Position numbers and translations under genes: made by a program. A stretch of DNA of 64,000 nucleotides from Streptococcus pluranimalium (GTDB lineage Bacteria > Bacillota > Bacilli > Lactobacillales > Streptococcaceae): positions 750,001-814,000 of the forward strand of contig NZ_CP025536.1 of NCBI RefSeq assembly GCF_002953735.1. Direction: 5' to 3'. This document shows, in pieces, positions 35,112 to 44,747 of the stretch (position 1 is the stretch's first letter; every line of letters begins with the position of its first letter). The notes beneath the pieces are model-generated. The model ran no database searches. It worked only from the letters and a program-made list of their open reading frames with translations, and was not told where the DNA came from.

Positions 35112-35196
35112 CTTAGAGGAATACAGTTTAACAAGAAAAGATATGTGCAGGTTGTCCTAATATTAGTAAAAGCCATCCTATAGTGGGATTAGAAAA

Positions 35197-35838
35197 ATGA
35201 AAAAAATAGATATTAAAAAAATGAATGATTTGAAATATAGTATGTACTATGTTACCGGTAAATTTGAGAATCAATATTATCTTATTCCGATACATGCTAA
35301 TTTGCCATCTTTGTTATTTTTTCCATTCTCATGGGTTCTTTCTAAACCTGCAATACTTATATCGGAATTACAATATAGCAATTTTAATAAGGCGAAAAAG
35401 TCCAAAAATCAATTTCTGCAATTTGTTGGTATTTTCTTATTTGGACAGGTAGTAGCTAAGACGATACCACAGGAGTCACTGAATAGATCGTTTTTGACCT
35501 TAATAGCTCCAATATTAGTGATTGCAGTTAGTATTCTCCTCTTATTGTTTTCAAAAATAAAATTGAGACATTCACTTGAATCTAAAGGAATTGATTGTTC
35601 ACATCATATCTATAAACTGAATTACAGACCTGAAAAGCTTTCGATTAAAATTATCTTTCAAGTAATGTTGATGATATTCTTTCTTTTTATCATTATTGTG
35701 GTTATAAAAAGTTACTACTCTAATATGACATTATCAGGTTTATTAGCAATTTTCTTTTCTAGTTATTTATATCTATTACTATTGCCAGTTGCAGGAGTGG
35801 TTGAAGGAAGCTATCGCATTAAAGATATCAAATCGTAA
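35197..35838 (+). CDS. five-helix membrane immunity protein 4 (DUF443-like)
   Basis: 213 residues. N-terminal YSMYYVTGKFENQYYLIPIH corresponds to the QYYLLD segment of its relatives; five hydrophobic segments follow; and LNYRPEKLS matches the I-R-P-E-K/K-P-E motif before the fourth helix. No toxin next to it. AAAAATG start with a weak binding site (GGGATTAG). Second of three tandem orphans. Confidence 0.65.
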   Translation: MKKIDIKKMNDLKYSMYYVTGKFENQYYLIPIHANLPSLLFFPFSWVLSKPAILISELQYSNFNKAKKSKNQFLQFVGIFLFGQVVAKTIPQESLNRSFLTLIAPILVIAVSILLLLFSKIKLRHSLESKGIDCSHHIYKLNYRPEKLSIKIIFQVMLMIFFLFIIIVVIKSYYSNMTLSGLLAIFFSSYLYLLLLPVAGVVEGSYRIKDIKS

Positions 35839-35859
35839 ATGATTATAGGAGAGAGAGTG

Positions 35860-36537
35860 ATGCTATTGAATGGTAATAAAAAAAATCAAGAGGCGTCGAT
35901 TAGTTTTGTTAGGTGGTCCCCTTATCATAAATATTTTCGACTAGTTTCATATGAAGATAAAATATATATTTTAAATTGTTTTCAAGTTTTTATCTCTTTT
36001 CTATTATTTCCTTTGAGCTGGTTCTTCCCATTAAGGGTGATACTCTTAGGCAGTAATGAATCAATAGACTTGGAGAAATCAGTTCCACAACATAGCGGTC
36101 GACGTTTTAATCGACCAGTAGTTTTGATATTAGCTATTGGTATTACAAATATGATTAGAGAATTTAGAGAGTCACTTTCTATAAATTCCTTAATGGCTTT
36201 TTGCAGTCTACTTGCTGTCGTTTTTGTGTTGTTGTTATCTTTTTACTTCAAAATAAAAAAATATCAAGGTAAACTGATATCAACTTTACGATTAGATTCT
36301 AACGAGGATATCTACGTTGTTTTGAAGCCAGAAAAAAAGTTCAAAGCTTTTCTAATTTATATCATTATGTTTCTAATACCACTAATGTTATCATTTTTTG
36401 CATTTCAGACAGTTATCAATAATGGCTATATAATATCTATCGTATTATTAGGACTATTTTACGCTTTTGTCTTTTTATTACAAACTATTTTTGCATTTAT
36501 TCCAGGTAATTATGAAATAAGGGAGGTTCATAAATGA
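35860..36537 (+). CDS. five-helix membrane immunity protein 5 (DUF443-like)
   Basis: 225 residues from ATG 35860, preferred over ATG 35839 because GGAG at 35847-35850 is nine bases upstream and 35839 has none. KYFRLVSYEDKIYILNCF start, FPLSWFFPLRVILL first helix, VLKPEKKFK before the later helices. The stop overlaps the start of the DUF4176 relic (AAATGA). Orphan copy. Confidence 0.65.
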   Translation: MLLNGNKKNQEASISFVRWSPYHKYFRLVSYEDKIYILNCFQVFISFLLFPLSWFFPLRVILLGSNESIDLEKSVPQHSGRRFNRPVVLILAIGITNMIREFRESLSINSLMAFCSLLAVVFVLLLSFYFKIKKYQGKLISTLRLDSNEDIYVVLKPEKKFKAFLIYIIMFLIPLMLSFFAFQTVINNGYIISIVLLGLFYAFVFLLQTIFAFIPGNYEIREVHK

Positions 36538-36823
36538 AACCGATTGGAACAATTGTTTATTTAACGCATGGAGATCGAAAGGTCATGATTATGAATAGGG
36601 ACCTATTCGTAAAACAATGACTGGTGATCAGCTATTTGATTATTCAGGATGTCTTTACCCTGTAGGATTAAATCCCGAACAAATTTTATATTTTAATGAA
36701 GAAAATATCGACAAAGTTGTCTTTGAAGGCTATTTTGATGATGAGGAAACTCGCTATCAAGAGTTATACGAGCAATGGATAGAAAAAAATGGCACGAAGT
36801 ATAAGAAGGGGAATGTGAACTAG
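36535..36823 (+). pseudogene. DUF4176-like gene 3, frameshifted
   Basis: Starts MKPIGTIVYLTHGDRKVMIM in frame 1. Near 36600 the frame must change to continue as TGDQLFDYSGCLYPVGLNPE. The break is at AATAGGGACC, compatible with loss of one G from a G run. Without the shift translation stops at 36620. Confidence 0.8.
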
Positions 36824-37004
36824 AAGGAAATATCTCTGAAAGTATTTTTTCTTTAACCATAGTGGCATAGTGGGAGACGTATATAACAAATTTATACAGG
36901 CAGAATCACGATATTCTCCCTGTACTTTTATTAAAATGATTTTGTTAAAAGTATATTGAGATAAAATAATGATTGTAAAATTTATTTACGTCTAACGACT
37001 TAGT
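36824..37004. other. spacer with no gene
   Basis: AT-rich. It ends abruptly in the interior of an LXG gene, marking a recombination border at about 37005. Confidence 0.5.
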
Positions 37005-38295
37005 AATTTTAGAAGAGCAGATAGCCCATCAGAAAACCTTACTAGCGTCGGCAGAAGCGCAGTTCAAAAGTGCGTCTAAGCTGAAGGACCCGATTGCCAA
37101 ACAAGAGACGCAGCTACGAGCTGGTCAATCGATGGCACGTCTCAATGCCAAAATTAATGAGCTGGAAGAGAAATTGGAAAAATTGCTTGCTTTTGATGGG
37201 GCTTCTGCTAAGATTTTTAGTGAAATAGCTGCTTTAAAACAGGCGGTTGATCAGGGTCTTGCGATGGTAATGAGCGACTTTAAGGGAGCCAGCAGCATTC
37301 TTACTATCAAAGGTCGCTCGCTGCCTTGGGTAAAGACGATTAACGCCTCAGTCGCTAAATTCTCAGATGATGGGGAAGAAGCCGCTAAACTCCTTGATAA
37401 CCAGATCTTGAAAGAAGAGATGAAGAAGTATGAGAAGGAAGTCTCAGTAGCTTACCGCTCTCTACAGGAGAAAATAGCCAATGGAGGGAAATTCACTCAC
37501 AATGATATTGACACTGTTTTACAATATGCCGAAAAACATCCAGAGGTTGCCTTATCTCCAGAATTACTAAATGGTATCAATGGATTTTTATCTGAGGCAC
37601 AGAAACGATATGATAAAAATAGTACAGAATTTGATCTTATAGCGACTGCCATTGAACAACTCGGTATAGGGATTCAGCGACTAGGTGGGCTAATCTCAGT
37701 TATTGAAGGGATCAAAGGGCCAGCTACTACGGCAGCAGACGGGACTTCGACAGCTTTTGTGATGCTTGATGATGTTGCGAATGGAGCCGGTCAGGCTCTG
37801 GTCAATCATGGATCGAACATAGCATCGGTTGGTAAAGGTGTCGGCGGTATTTTGACGGGACTCGGTTTTGGACTTGGCATGTATAACGACATCGTTAATG
37901 ATGACAAGACCGTTGGCCAAGCATTAGTTCATAATGGACTATCTTTAGGAGTTAGTTGGGGTGTAGGAACAGGTGTATCCGCCGGTCTCACATCTATGGC
38001 TGCTTCTATACTTGGTAGCAATCCAGTTGGATGGACAGTAGTAGGAATAGCAGCAGCAAGTTTTGGAGTGGCTTGGGGTGCCAGCAGACTATTTGATTTA
38101 GCTTATGAGAATAACTTTCTTGGTCTTCAAGATGGTCTGGATACAGCAGGAGAATTGTTAGATGAAGCGGGTAAAAGCGTTGGTCAAGCTTTGTCGAAAG
38201 GTATTGAAGATACTAAAAATTGGGCTTCTGATATGTCTGATAATATTGGAAATGCGTTTTCAGATGGCTGGAGTACTATTAATCCATTTGATTAA
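37005..38295 (+). pseudogene. LXG toxin 3, 5'-truncated
   Basis: Open from within the LXG domain (ILEEQIAHQKTLLASAEAQF) to the normal end, about 430 codons, missing the first 110 or so residues including start and targeting surface. It is nearly identical to toxin 1 except for one hydrophobic block after VHNGLS (LGVSWGVGTGVSAGLTSMAA and following), then identical again through the tail. It cannot be secreted as it stands but can donate its C-terminus. Confidence 0.85.
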
Positions 38296-38303
38296 GGAGA
38301 AAT

Positions 38304-38969
38304 ATGGAAACTATTCAATTTACTTATGGAAACTTTCGATATTTAACGTTTGAGTTAGATGGACAATATTATTTATTAGACAGAAGTCCTCAGCACTTTA
38401 TAGGTTACCTTTATCCTCCTTTGAATTGGTTTTTTCATCAAAAGGTTTATTTAATCACGCAAGAAGAGTTTTTTAAACTTCGTCAAAAAAATCTTAGAGC
38501 AGCTAATATCAGCATCCCGGCTTCCTTTAGCGCAGGCCTTGGGGTATTTATTTACAATTGGTTTCGTTTGAAAAATATTGATATTTCAATATATTTTAAT
38601 ACAACATTTTCTTTTGGGATAAATCTGTTATTCTTGTTAGTAAGTGTCATTTTAGCTTATAGCCTAGCAAATTTATTTTATTTTTATAGGAAGAAGCACA
38701 TGATTTCTATCCTTGGATCAAAATTATACCAGCCAGTGAATATAAGGTTTAAACCACAGAGAATCAATTTCAAACAGTTAATAGGATATGTTGTCATTGT
38801 GGGGGGACTTACTTCTTTTATAGCAGGATATTATCTTTATTCAGGAAATCTTCTTTACTGCTTCATTACTATGACAATAACTTTCCTTCACTTTATAGGA
38901 GCAAACGCTGCATTTGGTACAGAAGCTAATCAATTTTATAAAATTATAGATATAAAAAAGGTTAATTAA
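38304..38969 (+). CDS. five-helix membrane immunity protein 6 (DUF443-like)
   Basis: 221 residues, METIQFTYGNFRYLTFELDG then QYYLLDRSPQHFIGYLYPPL; five membrane helices. It sits eight bases after toxin 3 in the same place as immunity 1 after toxin 1. It differs from immunity 1 mainly in the membrane segments, in step with the changed hydrophobic block of toxin 3. Intact although its toxin is truncated. Confidence 0.72.
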   Translation: METIQFTYGNFRYLTFELDGQYYLLDRSPQHFIGYLYPPLNWFFHQKVYLITQEEFFKLRQKNLRAANISIPASFSAGLGVFIYNWFRLKNIDISIYFNTTFSFGINLLFLLVSVILAYSLANLFYFYRKKHMISILGSKLYQPVNIRFKPQRINFKQLIGYVVIVGGLTSFIAGYYLYSGNLLYCFITMTITFLHFIGANAAFGTEANQFYKIIDIKKVN

Positions 38970-39073
38970 GGTTTTAAGTATCATATTTAGATATGCATTA
39001 TATGTATAGAAGTGATAGATGACTACTACAGCAATGTTATTAATAAAATTTTCAACTTTTGAAAGGATATATG

Positions 39074-39364
39074 ATGTTACCAATAGGAAGTATTGTTTAT
39101 TTAAAAGAGGGAAGCCGGAAACTGATGGTCTTAAATAGAGGTGCTTTACTTGAGCAATCTGGTGAAAAGCTTTTATTTGATTACTCAGGATGTATTTACC
39201 CAGTAGGACTTGATGCTGAACAAATCTTATATTTTAACGAAGAAAATATTGATAAAGTTGTTTATGAAGGCTTTAAGGATGACGAAGAAACTCGCTATCA
39301 GGAATTATATACTGAATGGCTAGATAATAATAGCGAGCAATATAACAAAGGAACAGTAAATTAG
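39074..39364 (+). CDS. DUF4176-like protein 4
   Basis: 96 residues, almost identical in protein and DNA to the gene at 30901, including about 75 bp upstream of it (TATGTATAGAAGTGATAGAT). It ends KGTVN-stop at the join with a lap2 fragment, one residue earlier than copy 1. ATGs at 39071 and 39074 are both possible. Confidence 0.72.
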   Translation: MLPIGSIVYLKEGSRKLMVLNRGALLEQSGEKLLFDYSGCIYPVGLDAEQILYFNEENIDKVVYEGFKDDEETRYQELYTEWLDNNSEQYNKGTVN

Positions 39365-39365
39365 T

Positions 39366-39605
39366 GAGTTGCCCTTGTCCGCACAAGACCGTTTAGATAT
39401 GGAGGCATTGGAGCAATCGTTTCGTCAAGTCGGTAGTCTTTACCAGGATGATTACGATGCCTATCAGTTATCACTCAGTCAAGACAGAGAGCGCTTGTTA
39501 GCCGAAGAAGCTGCCCTTATCAAGGAGAGACAGCTCGTCATGCAGGAAGATCGCAAAGAGAAAGGAGAAGCAGATAATGGTAAAAATGGAACTAGGCGCT
39601 TCTAG
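39366..39605 (+). pseudogene. 3' fragment of lap2, second copy
   Basis: In-frame match to lap2 from SELPLSAQDRLDMEALEQ to the normal end GKNGTRRF. The 5' half is missing; no start. Unlike the copy at 31190 it has no frameshift. It supplies the ribosome binding site of the LXG gene that follows. Confidence 0.8.
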
Positions 39606-40946
39606 CGCACAAGCCAATTCAGTTAGTTCAATGAGTGCTAGTCGTGTAGCTGGTTACCAGGCTGCTATGACTAGTTTGAGTTCTTTTTCAGCATCAGACA
39701 GTCTGTCTGGGAATGCTTACGACAATGCCAAAGCTTATGCGACAGGTATTTTAGTGCCATTGATGCAGGGGGTATCCTCTTATCGCAGGGGATTGCCAAA
39801 GCAGCCGCTAAACTCCCAGCCGATTATGTGTCAGAAGTAGCGCCAGAAAGTTTGGATTCAGATGTCTTAGAAGAGCAGATAGCCCATCAGAAAGCTTTAC
39901 TAGCGTCTGCAGAAGCGCAGTTCAAAAGTGCGTCTAAGCTGAAGGACCCGATTGCCAAACAAGAGACGCAGCTACGAGCCGGTCAATCGATGGCACGTCT
40001 CAATGCCAAAATTAATGAGCTGGAAGAGAAATTGGAAAAATTGCTTGCTTTTGATGGGGCTTCTGCTAAGATTTTTAGTGAAATAGCTGCTTTAAAACAG
40101 GCAGTTGATCAGGGGCTTGCGATGGTAATGAGTGACTTTAAGGGAGCGAGCAGTATTCCTACTATCAAAGGTCGCTCGCTACCATGGGTAAAGACGATTA
40201 ACGCCTCAGTCGCTAAATTCTCAGATGATGGAGAAGAAGCCGCTAAGCTCCTTGATAATCATATCTTGAAAGAAGAGATGAAGAAGTATGAGAAGGAAGT
40301 AACTTATGAGAGTGATAAAGGTTTACAGAAGATTGAGAAGAAAAAAATAAATTCTTCTTTTGAAATGACAGTTGACGACGATTTATCTGATTGGGATACT
40401 GGATTTGATAGCCATATTGGAAAGTCTACAATAGGTGACGAGGAAGCAGGTACGTCTGTAACTGTAGGACGTTTGTATGCAAACGCAGGTATGATGTCCT
40501 CTCCTTTATCAGTTGGTAAAGGGACCGATGAAAGGGGGAAAAATCGAAAAGATGTTGAATTTGGGGTTGGAGGAAAAGTTGAAGCTGGATTTACTGCTGC
40601 TGAAGCAGATGCACATGTTCGCTATGGAGATGATAAAAATAATATTAATGGCTATATACGTGGAGCTAGTCATAGTGTCTCCGCAGATGCCAGCGGCGCA
40701 ATAGGAGCCTTTACTGATAAATATGGAAATATTACTGGTGGGTTTCAAGGAGAAGCGGGCTTTGATGCATTTATTGTGGAAGGAGAAGCAAGTGCAGGCT
40801 TTGAGCTCTTTGGAATTAATGTTGATGTTAGTGGTTCAGCCGGTGTGGGTGTCTCAGCTAGGGCGAAAGTTGGTGTCACGACAGAAAAAGCAGAAGCTAA
40901 GATGAAGTTAGGACCGGTGGGACTAGGTCTATCTATAGGATGGTAG
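39577..40946 (+). pseudogene. LXG toxin 4, frameshifted at a G run, beta-rich C-terminus
   Basis: The first 65 or so codons match toxins 1 and 2. At about 39767-39771 the run has five G where the toxin 2 copy has six, so the frame shifts and ends at 39840; the original frame continues from 39828 to 40946. Residues after KKYEKEV are unlike the other toxins: a Gly/Ala/Val alternating segment (VGGKVEAGFTAAEADAHVRY, SASAGVGVSARAKVGVTTEK) that looks beta-rich, ending GPVGLGLSIGW. One added G would restore about 456 codons. Confidence 0.8.
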
Positions 40947-40952
40947 AAACAG

Positions 40953-41720
40953 ATGGAAATTCAACTCCGATTACAAGGAAATTCTGAGGCTTTTGTGCTT
41001 CAAGCAAAAAAGCCAGATGAAAATAATTGGCAGGATAGGTTTTGGATAGAACAGGAAGATGAGTATTATCGTCTTAGTTCAGAGCAAGATGACATATTAA
41101 TTTTGAAAGATTTTGATGTGATATCAAAATTAAAGTGGCTTATTGCGAAGTCAGTAACTCAACAAATCTCTTGTTACAGAGAAAGAGAAAAGGTAAGTAA
41201 AAATTTGTTTGCCGCTCCAGAATGGTATAATAACTTGAACTATTATCAAAATGATTACACTCTAAGGTACATTGGGTCTGGCACTAAAGGTGAGATTGTT
41301 CCTGTTAATAAAAACAATCAGCCTGTTGCTGTATTTGCAACGAGTAACCTTGAAATTGCCGGTAAGAGGAATGTTTCGCTTTATGTCAATGATTTAAATG
41401 AGGTTGATGCTTGTTTAATCTTGTATGTGATTTCTTACATTACCAGTATCGGTTTTTTGAAGATCGACTCCTTGAATGTGAGGTATCGCTTCTTTTATCA
41501 ATTTTCAGGGAGAAAGGCATTGACAGACGAACATTTAGCAATGTTGCCTGAATCTCGGAGACCTAAATTGTTAGAAGCAATTGTTTGCTATTGCTTAGGG
41601 GGATTACTTGTTGTAGCCATTAGTCTTATTGACTTAAAACCTTTAGTATTTTTTTTAACGATCCTTACTTTATTTCATGCCTATAATCTATTTAGAAATT
41701 TGAGGGAAAAAAATGAGTAA
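40953..41720 (+). CDS. putative immunity protein with C-terminal membrane hairpin
   Basis: 255 residues I do not recognise. A large soluble N-terminal part (1 to about 205, with DRFWIEQEDEYYRLSSEQDD) and two C-terminal membrane helices (about 209-245). It lies six bases after the beta-rich toxin, in the immunity position, and is unlike the DUF443 proteins, as expected for a different toxin class. It overlaps the next gene by 8 bp. Confidence 0.55.
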   Translation: MEIQLRLQGNSEAFVLQAKKPDENNWQDRFWIEQEDEYYRLSSEQDDILILKDFDVISKLKWLIAKSVTQQISCYREREKVSKNLFAAPEWYNNLNYYQNDYTLRYIGSGTKGEIVPVNKNNQPVAVFATSNLEIAGKRNVSLYVNDLNEVDACLILYVISYITSIGFLKIDSLNVRYRFFYQFSGRKALTDEHLAMLPESRRPKLLEAIVCYCLGGLLVVAISLIDLKPLVFFLTILTLFHAYNLFRNLREKNE

Positions 41721-41994
41721 AAAATGGTTACCGCTTGGGACCACAGTGACTTTAAAGAATGGGAACCAGCCCATTATGATTGTTGGTCGATATCAGCAGA
41801 ACAAAGAAGGTCAAGTCTTTGATTATTCTGGTGTGCTCAATCCACAAGGATTTGAGGATGCACATTCTATGTATTTATTTAATGAGTCTAAAATTGATCA
41901 TATTTTATTTGAGTCAGAATTTACTGAATATGAGAATGAATATATTAAACAGTTAGATGCTTTTATATCAATGTCAGACAATCATTTGAAATAA
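41713..41994 (+). CDS. DUF4176-like protein 5, diverged
   Basis: 93 residues, SKKWLPLGTTVTLKNGNQPI, F-D-Y-S-G-V-L-N-P-Q-G, YLFNESKIDHILFESEFTEY. Same family as the others but clearly diverged, in step with its different toxin-immunity pair. GGGAAAAAAATG start overlapping the upstream gene. Confidence 0.68.
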   Translation: MSKKWLPLGTTVTLKNGNQPIMIVGRYQQNKEGQVFDYSGVLNPQGFEDAHSMYLFNESKIDHILFESEFTEYENEYIKQLDAFISMSDNHLK

Positions 41995-42060
41995 GCAGTT
42001 ATAAAATTAGTTGGGGAAAATAAAAATCCCTTTTGATTATACTACGGAGGTCATATTACT

Positions 42061-42462
42061 ATGAAAAAATTTAAATCAGCTTTAGTTCTAGTCGTATTAT
42101 TCATGTCTATTGTGTTATTAGTAGGATGTAAAGGTTCTAAAAAAATCCAGGGAACATGGAAGGCTCAAGACTCAACGGGAAAAAATTCTACCATTCAATT
42201 TAAAGAAAATGTGGTTGTTATTGATAATCAGGAGTATGACTACAAGCAAAATGCAACGGGATTTAAAAATCAGGTGAGCTATTATGGGATTACTCAAAAT
42301 GGAGAACAATATTCAATTATTTTTCCAGAGAAGAATAAGAATATTGCTCTTCTTATTCGACCAACTTCCACGGATGATTATTTAGCTGGAGAAATGTTGT
42401 ATGCCTTAAATCGCAAAGAAGAGCCAAATTATAAGGAATATGCCGAAAAATATTTTAAATAA
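42061..42462 (+). CDS. small lipoprotein of unknown function
   Basis: 133 residues, signal peptide with lipobox L-V-G-C, then a lipocalin-like or beta-rich start (IQGTWKAQDSTGKNSTIQFK). The pattern GTW...F resembles the small lipoproteins with a DUF-type beta barrel common in Firmicutes; I cannot name it. CGGAGG lies about 12 bases before ATG. It could be another surface immunity factor or an unrelated cargo gene. Confidence 0.6.
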   Translation: MKKFKSALVLVVLFMSIVLLVGCKGSKKIQGTWKAQDSTGKNSTIQFKENVVVIDNQEYDYKQNATGFKNQVSYYGITQNGEQYSIIFPEKNKNIALLIRPTSTDDYLAGEMLYALNRKEEPNYKEYAEKYFK

Positions 42463-42577
42463 TTAATCTACTTTGGATTATTTTAAAAGACCTGCCATTC
42501 TTTTTGGGAGAATATAGTGGCTTTATATTAACCTTAGAAGTGACTTATAGTTATGAGAAAACGATAGGATTTTTATG

Positions 42578-42650
42578 GCTTTTCGTCAACTGTAGTGGGT
42601 GACTTATAATTAACACCTAGAGAGAATCATTCTGGTTCTCTCTATTTTCT
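42578..42650 (+). repeat. intergenic hairpin repeat, copy b
   Basis: GGCTTTTCGTCAACTGTAGTGGG followed by AGAGAGAATCATTCTGGTTCTCTCT and a T-rich end. The preceding GAGAAAACGATAGGATTTTT is shared with copy c at 47148. Likely terminator and possible IS relic. Confidence 0.65.
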
Positions 42651-42722
42651 TTATTAAAATATTTTGCCAAAAATAGATTGTGGTAAAATAGTAATCATAA
42701 AACCTATTTAGCTTCGAAATAG

Positions 42723-43381
42723 TCGTGTGTTCTCCCTTTCTCAAATCAGCACCCAGTTTTCAAGTTTTAGCGCAGGTAGTGATTTCACGGATTTCGTCAA
42801 AACGACACCAGATTGGGCTAAGACAGTTAACAGTGAGTGGGAGAAGCGAACGAAGGTCAATGATAGGCTCAAAGACGTTAATCAAAAGCTCAAAAATGGG
42901 GAACCGTTAACAGATAAGGACATCACAGCTATTCGAGCCTATCAGGATCGTTACCCAAGTAAGGAGTTGCCGAAGCATGTTAGAGAATATGTAACTACTG
43001 TGAAAATACTAAATGAATTTTCGACAAAATCAGATGAATCTATAGCTTAAGCCATTATTTCTTCTTACACAGTAGGCTATGAAGTCGGTAAGCTTTCTAA
43101 GCAAGCCTATGATAAGATTATAAATAGTAGTGTTGAAGAGCTCAAAATTCTTATTGAGGGTATGTTAAATTCTCAGGTAAGGGTGAAAATATTGTAAATG
43201 CATCCATTAAGGGAGTACTATGTATGTGGGCCCTATTATAGGGAGCGCGATTCCAATACCAGTAGTTGAAACAGTTGTTGGGGCAGCAGCGGGTTATGCT
43301 GTTGGAGGTTTTGCTAACTGGATATATGATGGCATTGCGCATAATGAGCGGGATCTAGAAAATGATTTCAAGCTTTTTTGA
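42723..43381 (+). pseudogene. LXG toxin 5, fragment with several frame breaks
   Basis: Pieces of a different LXG protein: ISTQFSSFSAGSDFTDFVKT (typical end of an LXG domain), a stop at 43048, a frame continuing AIISSYTVGYEVGKLSKQAY, and after another break GSAIPIPVVETVVGAAAGYAVGG with a glycine zipper, ending at 43381. The 5' part is missing. The immunity gene follows 10 bases later. Confidence 0.75.
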
Positions 43382-43391
43382 GGTATAGTAG

Positions 43392-44087
43392 ATGAATAAC
43401 AAAATGATTTATATTGGACCGAGTGAAAAAGGGACAGTTTATTATGATAAGAGTGGTCAAAGAGCAGTTATTGGAAAAAGGAGTGTTGTCCATAGTCCCG
43501 TAAATAAGAAAAAAAATAAATTCAATAAAGTTATTTTTCTTATGGCTCTTTGTTCATTTCTTGCTTTATTATTCAAATTTGCTCCACCGAGTAGGGCTTT
43601 TTCAGGTGTGTATACCGTAGAAACGCTAATTTATCTCTTGATATTTTGGATTCCAATTTCACCAGCTCTTATCTATATCACTCATATGGCTTTGTATCAA
43701 CATATTAATGAGACAGAACTTGCTACAAGAGAGATGTTTGAAGAAGCGATATTAAATAATAAATATATTGTAGAGAAATCATTCAGTTTACCGGCTACTA
43801 AGCTAGATTTTATAGGAGCATATTTTGTACCTGTTATTATGTTATTCACAGGTATCGGTTGTATTTTTATGATATATATGAGCCTCGATAGGGGCTATAT
43901 AATTGGCAGATCAATTGGTAGTGAAATACTAGGTTTTTCAACTATAAGTGTTTTACCAGGTGTCACATGGATTATGTGGTTTGAAAACAACCCTGCAATC
44001 TGGCTACATCTTGTTAGTAAGTATCAAAAAGGGAAATTACCGATACATTTTGCGGAAGAATCTAAAGGAGAAATCAATGACAACTAA
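43392..44087 (+). CDS. membrane protein, putative immunity for toxin 5
   Basis: 231 residues with about four membrane helices (VIFLMALCSFLALLFKF, YLLIFWIPISPALIYITHM, FVPVIMLFTGIGCIFMIYM, GFSTISVLPGVTWIMWF). It is not obviously DUF443. Position directly after the toxin relic suggests immunity. Intact. The 3' end overlaps the next relic. Confidence 0.55.
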   Translation: MNNKMIYIGPSEKGTVYYDKSGQRAVIGKRSVVHSPVNKKKNKFNKVIFLMALCSFLALLFKFAPPSRAFSGVYTVETLIYLLIFWIPISPALIYITHMALYQHINETELATREMFEEAILNNKYIVEKSFSLPATKLDFIGAYFVPVIMLFTGIGCIFMIYMSLDRGYIIGRSIGSEILGFSTISVLPGVTWIMWFENNPAIWLHLVSKYQKGKLPIHFAEESKGEINDN

Positions 44088-44745
44088 TATCTTATCACAA
44101 GGAAAACTATAGATAATATTCAATTAGATTACCAAGCAAACCTTCGTTATAGATTGTTTTTAGTTAATGGATATTATTATTTATTGGATGTTTTTCCAAG
44201 AAACATTATCGCGAATCTATTTTTCCCCTTTAAATTGGTCTCAGTATCATAAAGTCTATCTTATAACAAAGCAAGTAAGTTTGTTATTCCTACCAGCAAG
44301 GGGAATATCAGTATTTTTAAATTCATGGTTACGAGTCCACAATACAGATGTTTTTCACTATTTCGATACACATTTATCAATTGGTAGTAATATTACTTTG
44401 TTAGCATTAGGAACAGTCTTAGCATATTTTTCATTGCAAAGCTTTTTCGCTAAAAGAAAGAAAAGTATTCAGGAGATACTTGGTAAAGAATTAGGAGTAC
44501 CATCTTATTATCAACTAAGACCACAAAAGCCGTTTCGATTTTTCTTTAGTATTTTTTGGACATGGCTGTTTCTAATTTTATTGATAATAGTATTTGGAAT
44601 AATTTTTATTTATACAGGAAATTTATCATTCCTTTTAGGGTTTATTTTAATGACATTTTTTTATTTGAGATCAGTAAATGGATCGTTTAGTACTAAAGAA
44701 GAGTGGAAATATGAAATCGTTGATATCAAGAAATTAGGTGTTTAA
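44077..44745 (+). pseudogene. DUF443-like immunity gene with frameshifts
   Basis: The N-terminal part (NLRYRLFLVNGYYYLLDVFP) is in a different frame from the rest, which picks up as SPLNWSQYHKVYLITKQ and runs to VDIKKLGV. A further internal deletion removes the stretch between KVYLITKQ and the second helix. At least two breaks relative to intact relatives. ATG 44077 would give only 11 codons. Confidence 0.75.
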
Positions 44746-44747
44746 TA

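Noticed and set aside
37132..38295. LXG toxin 3 as an intact 387-codon gene starting at ATG 37132
   Set aside because: That ATG is internal (MARLNAKINELEEK occurs in the middle of the intact homologues) and lacks a binding site; the open frame extends upstream to the recombination border without a start.
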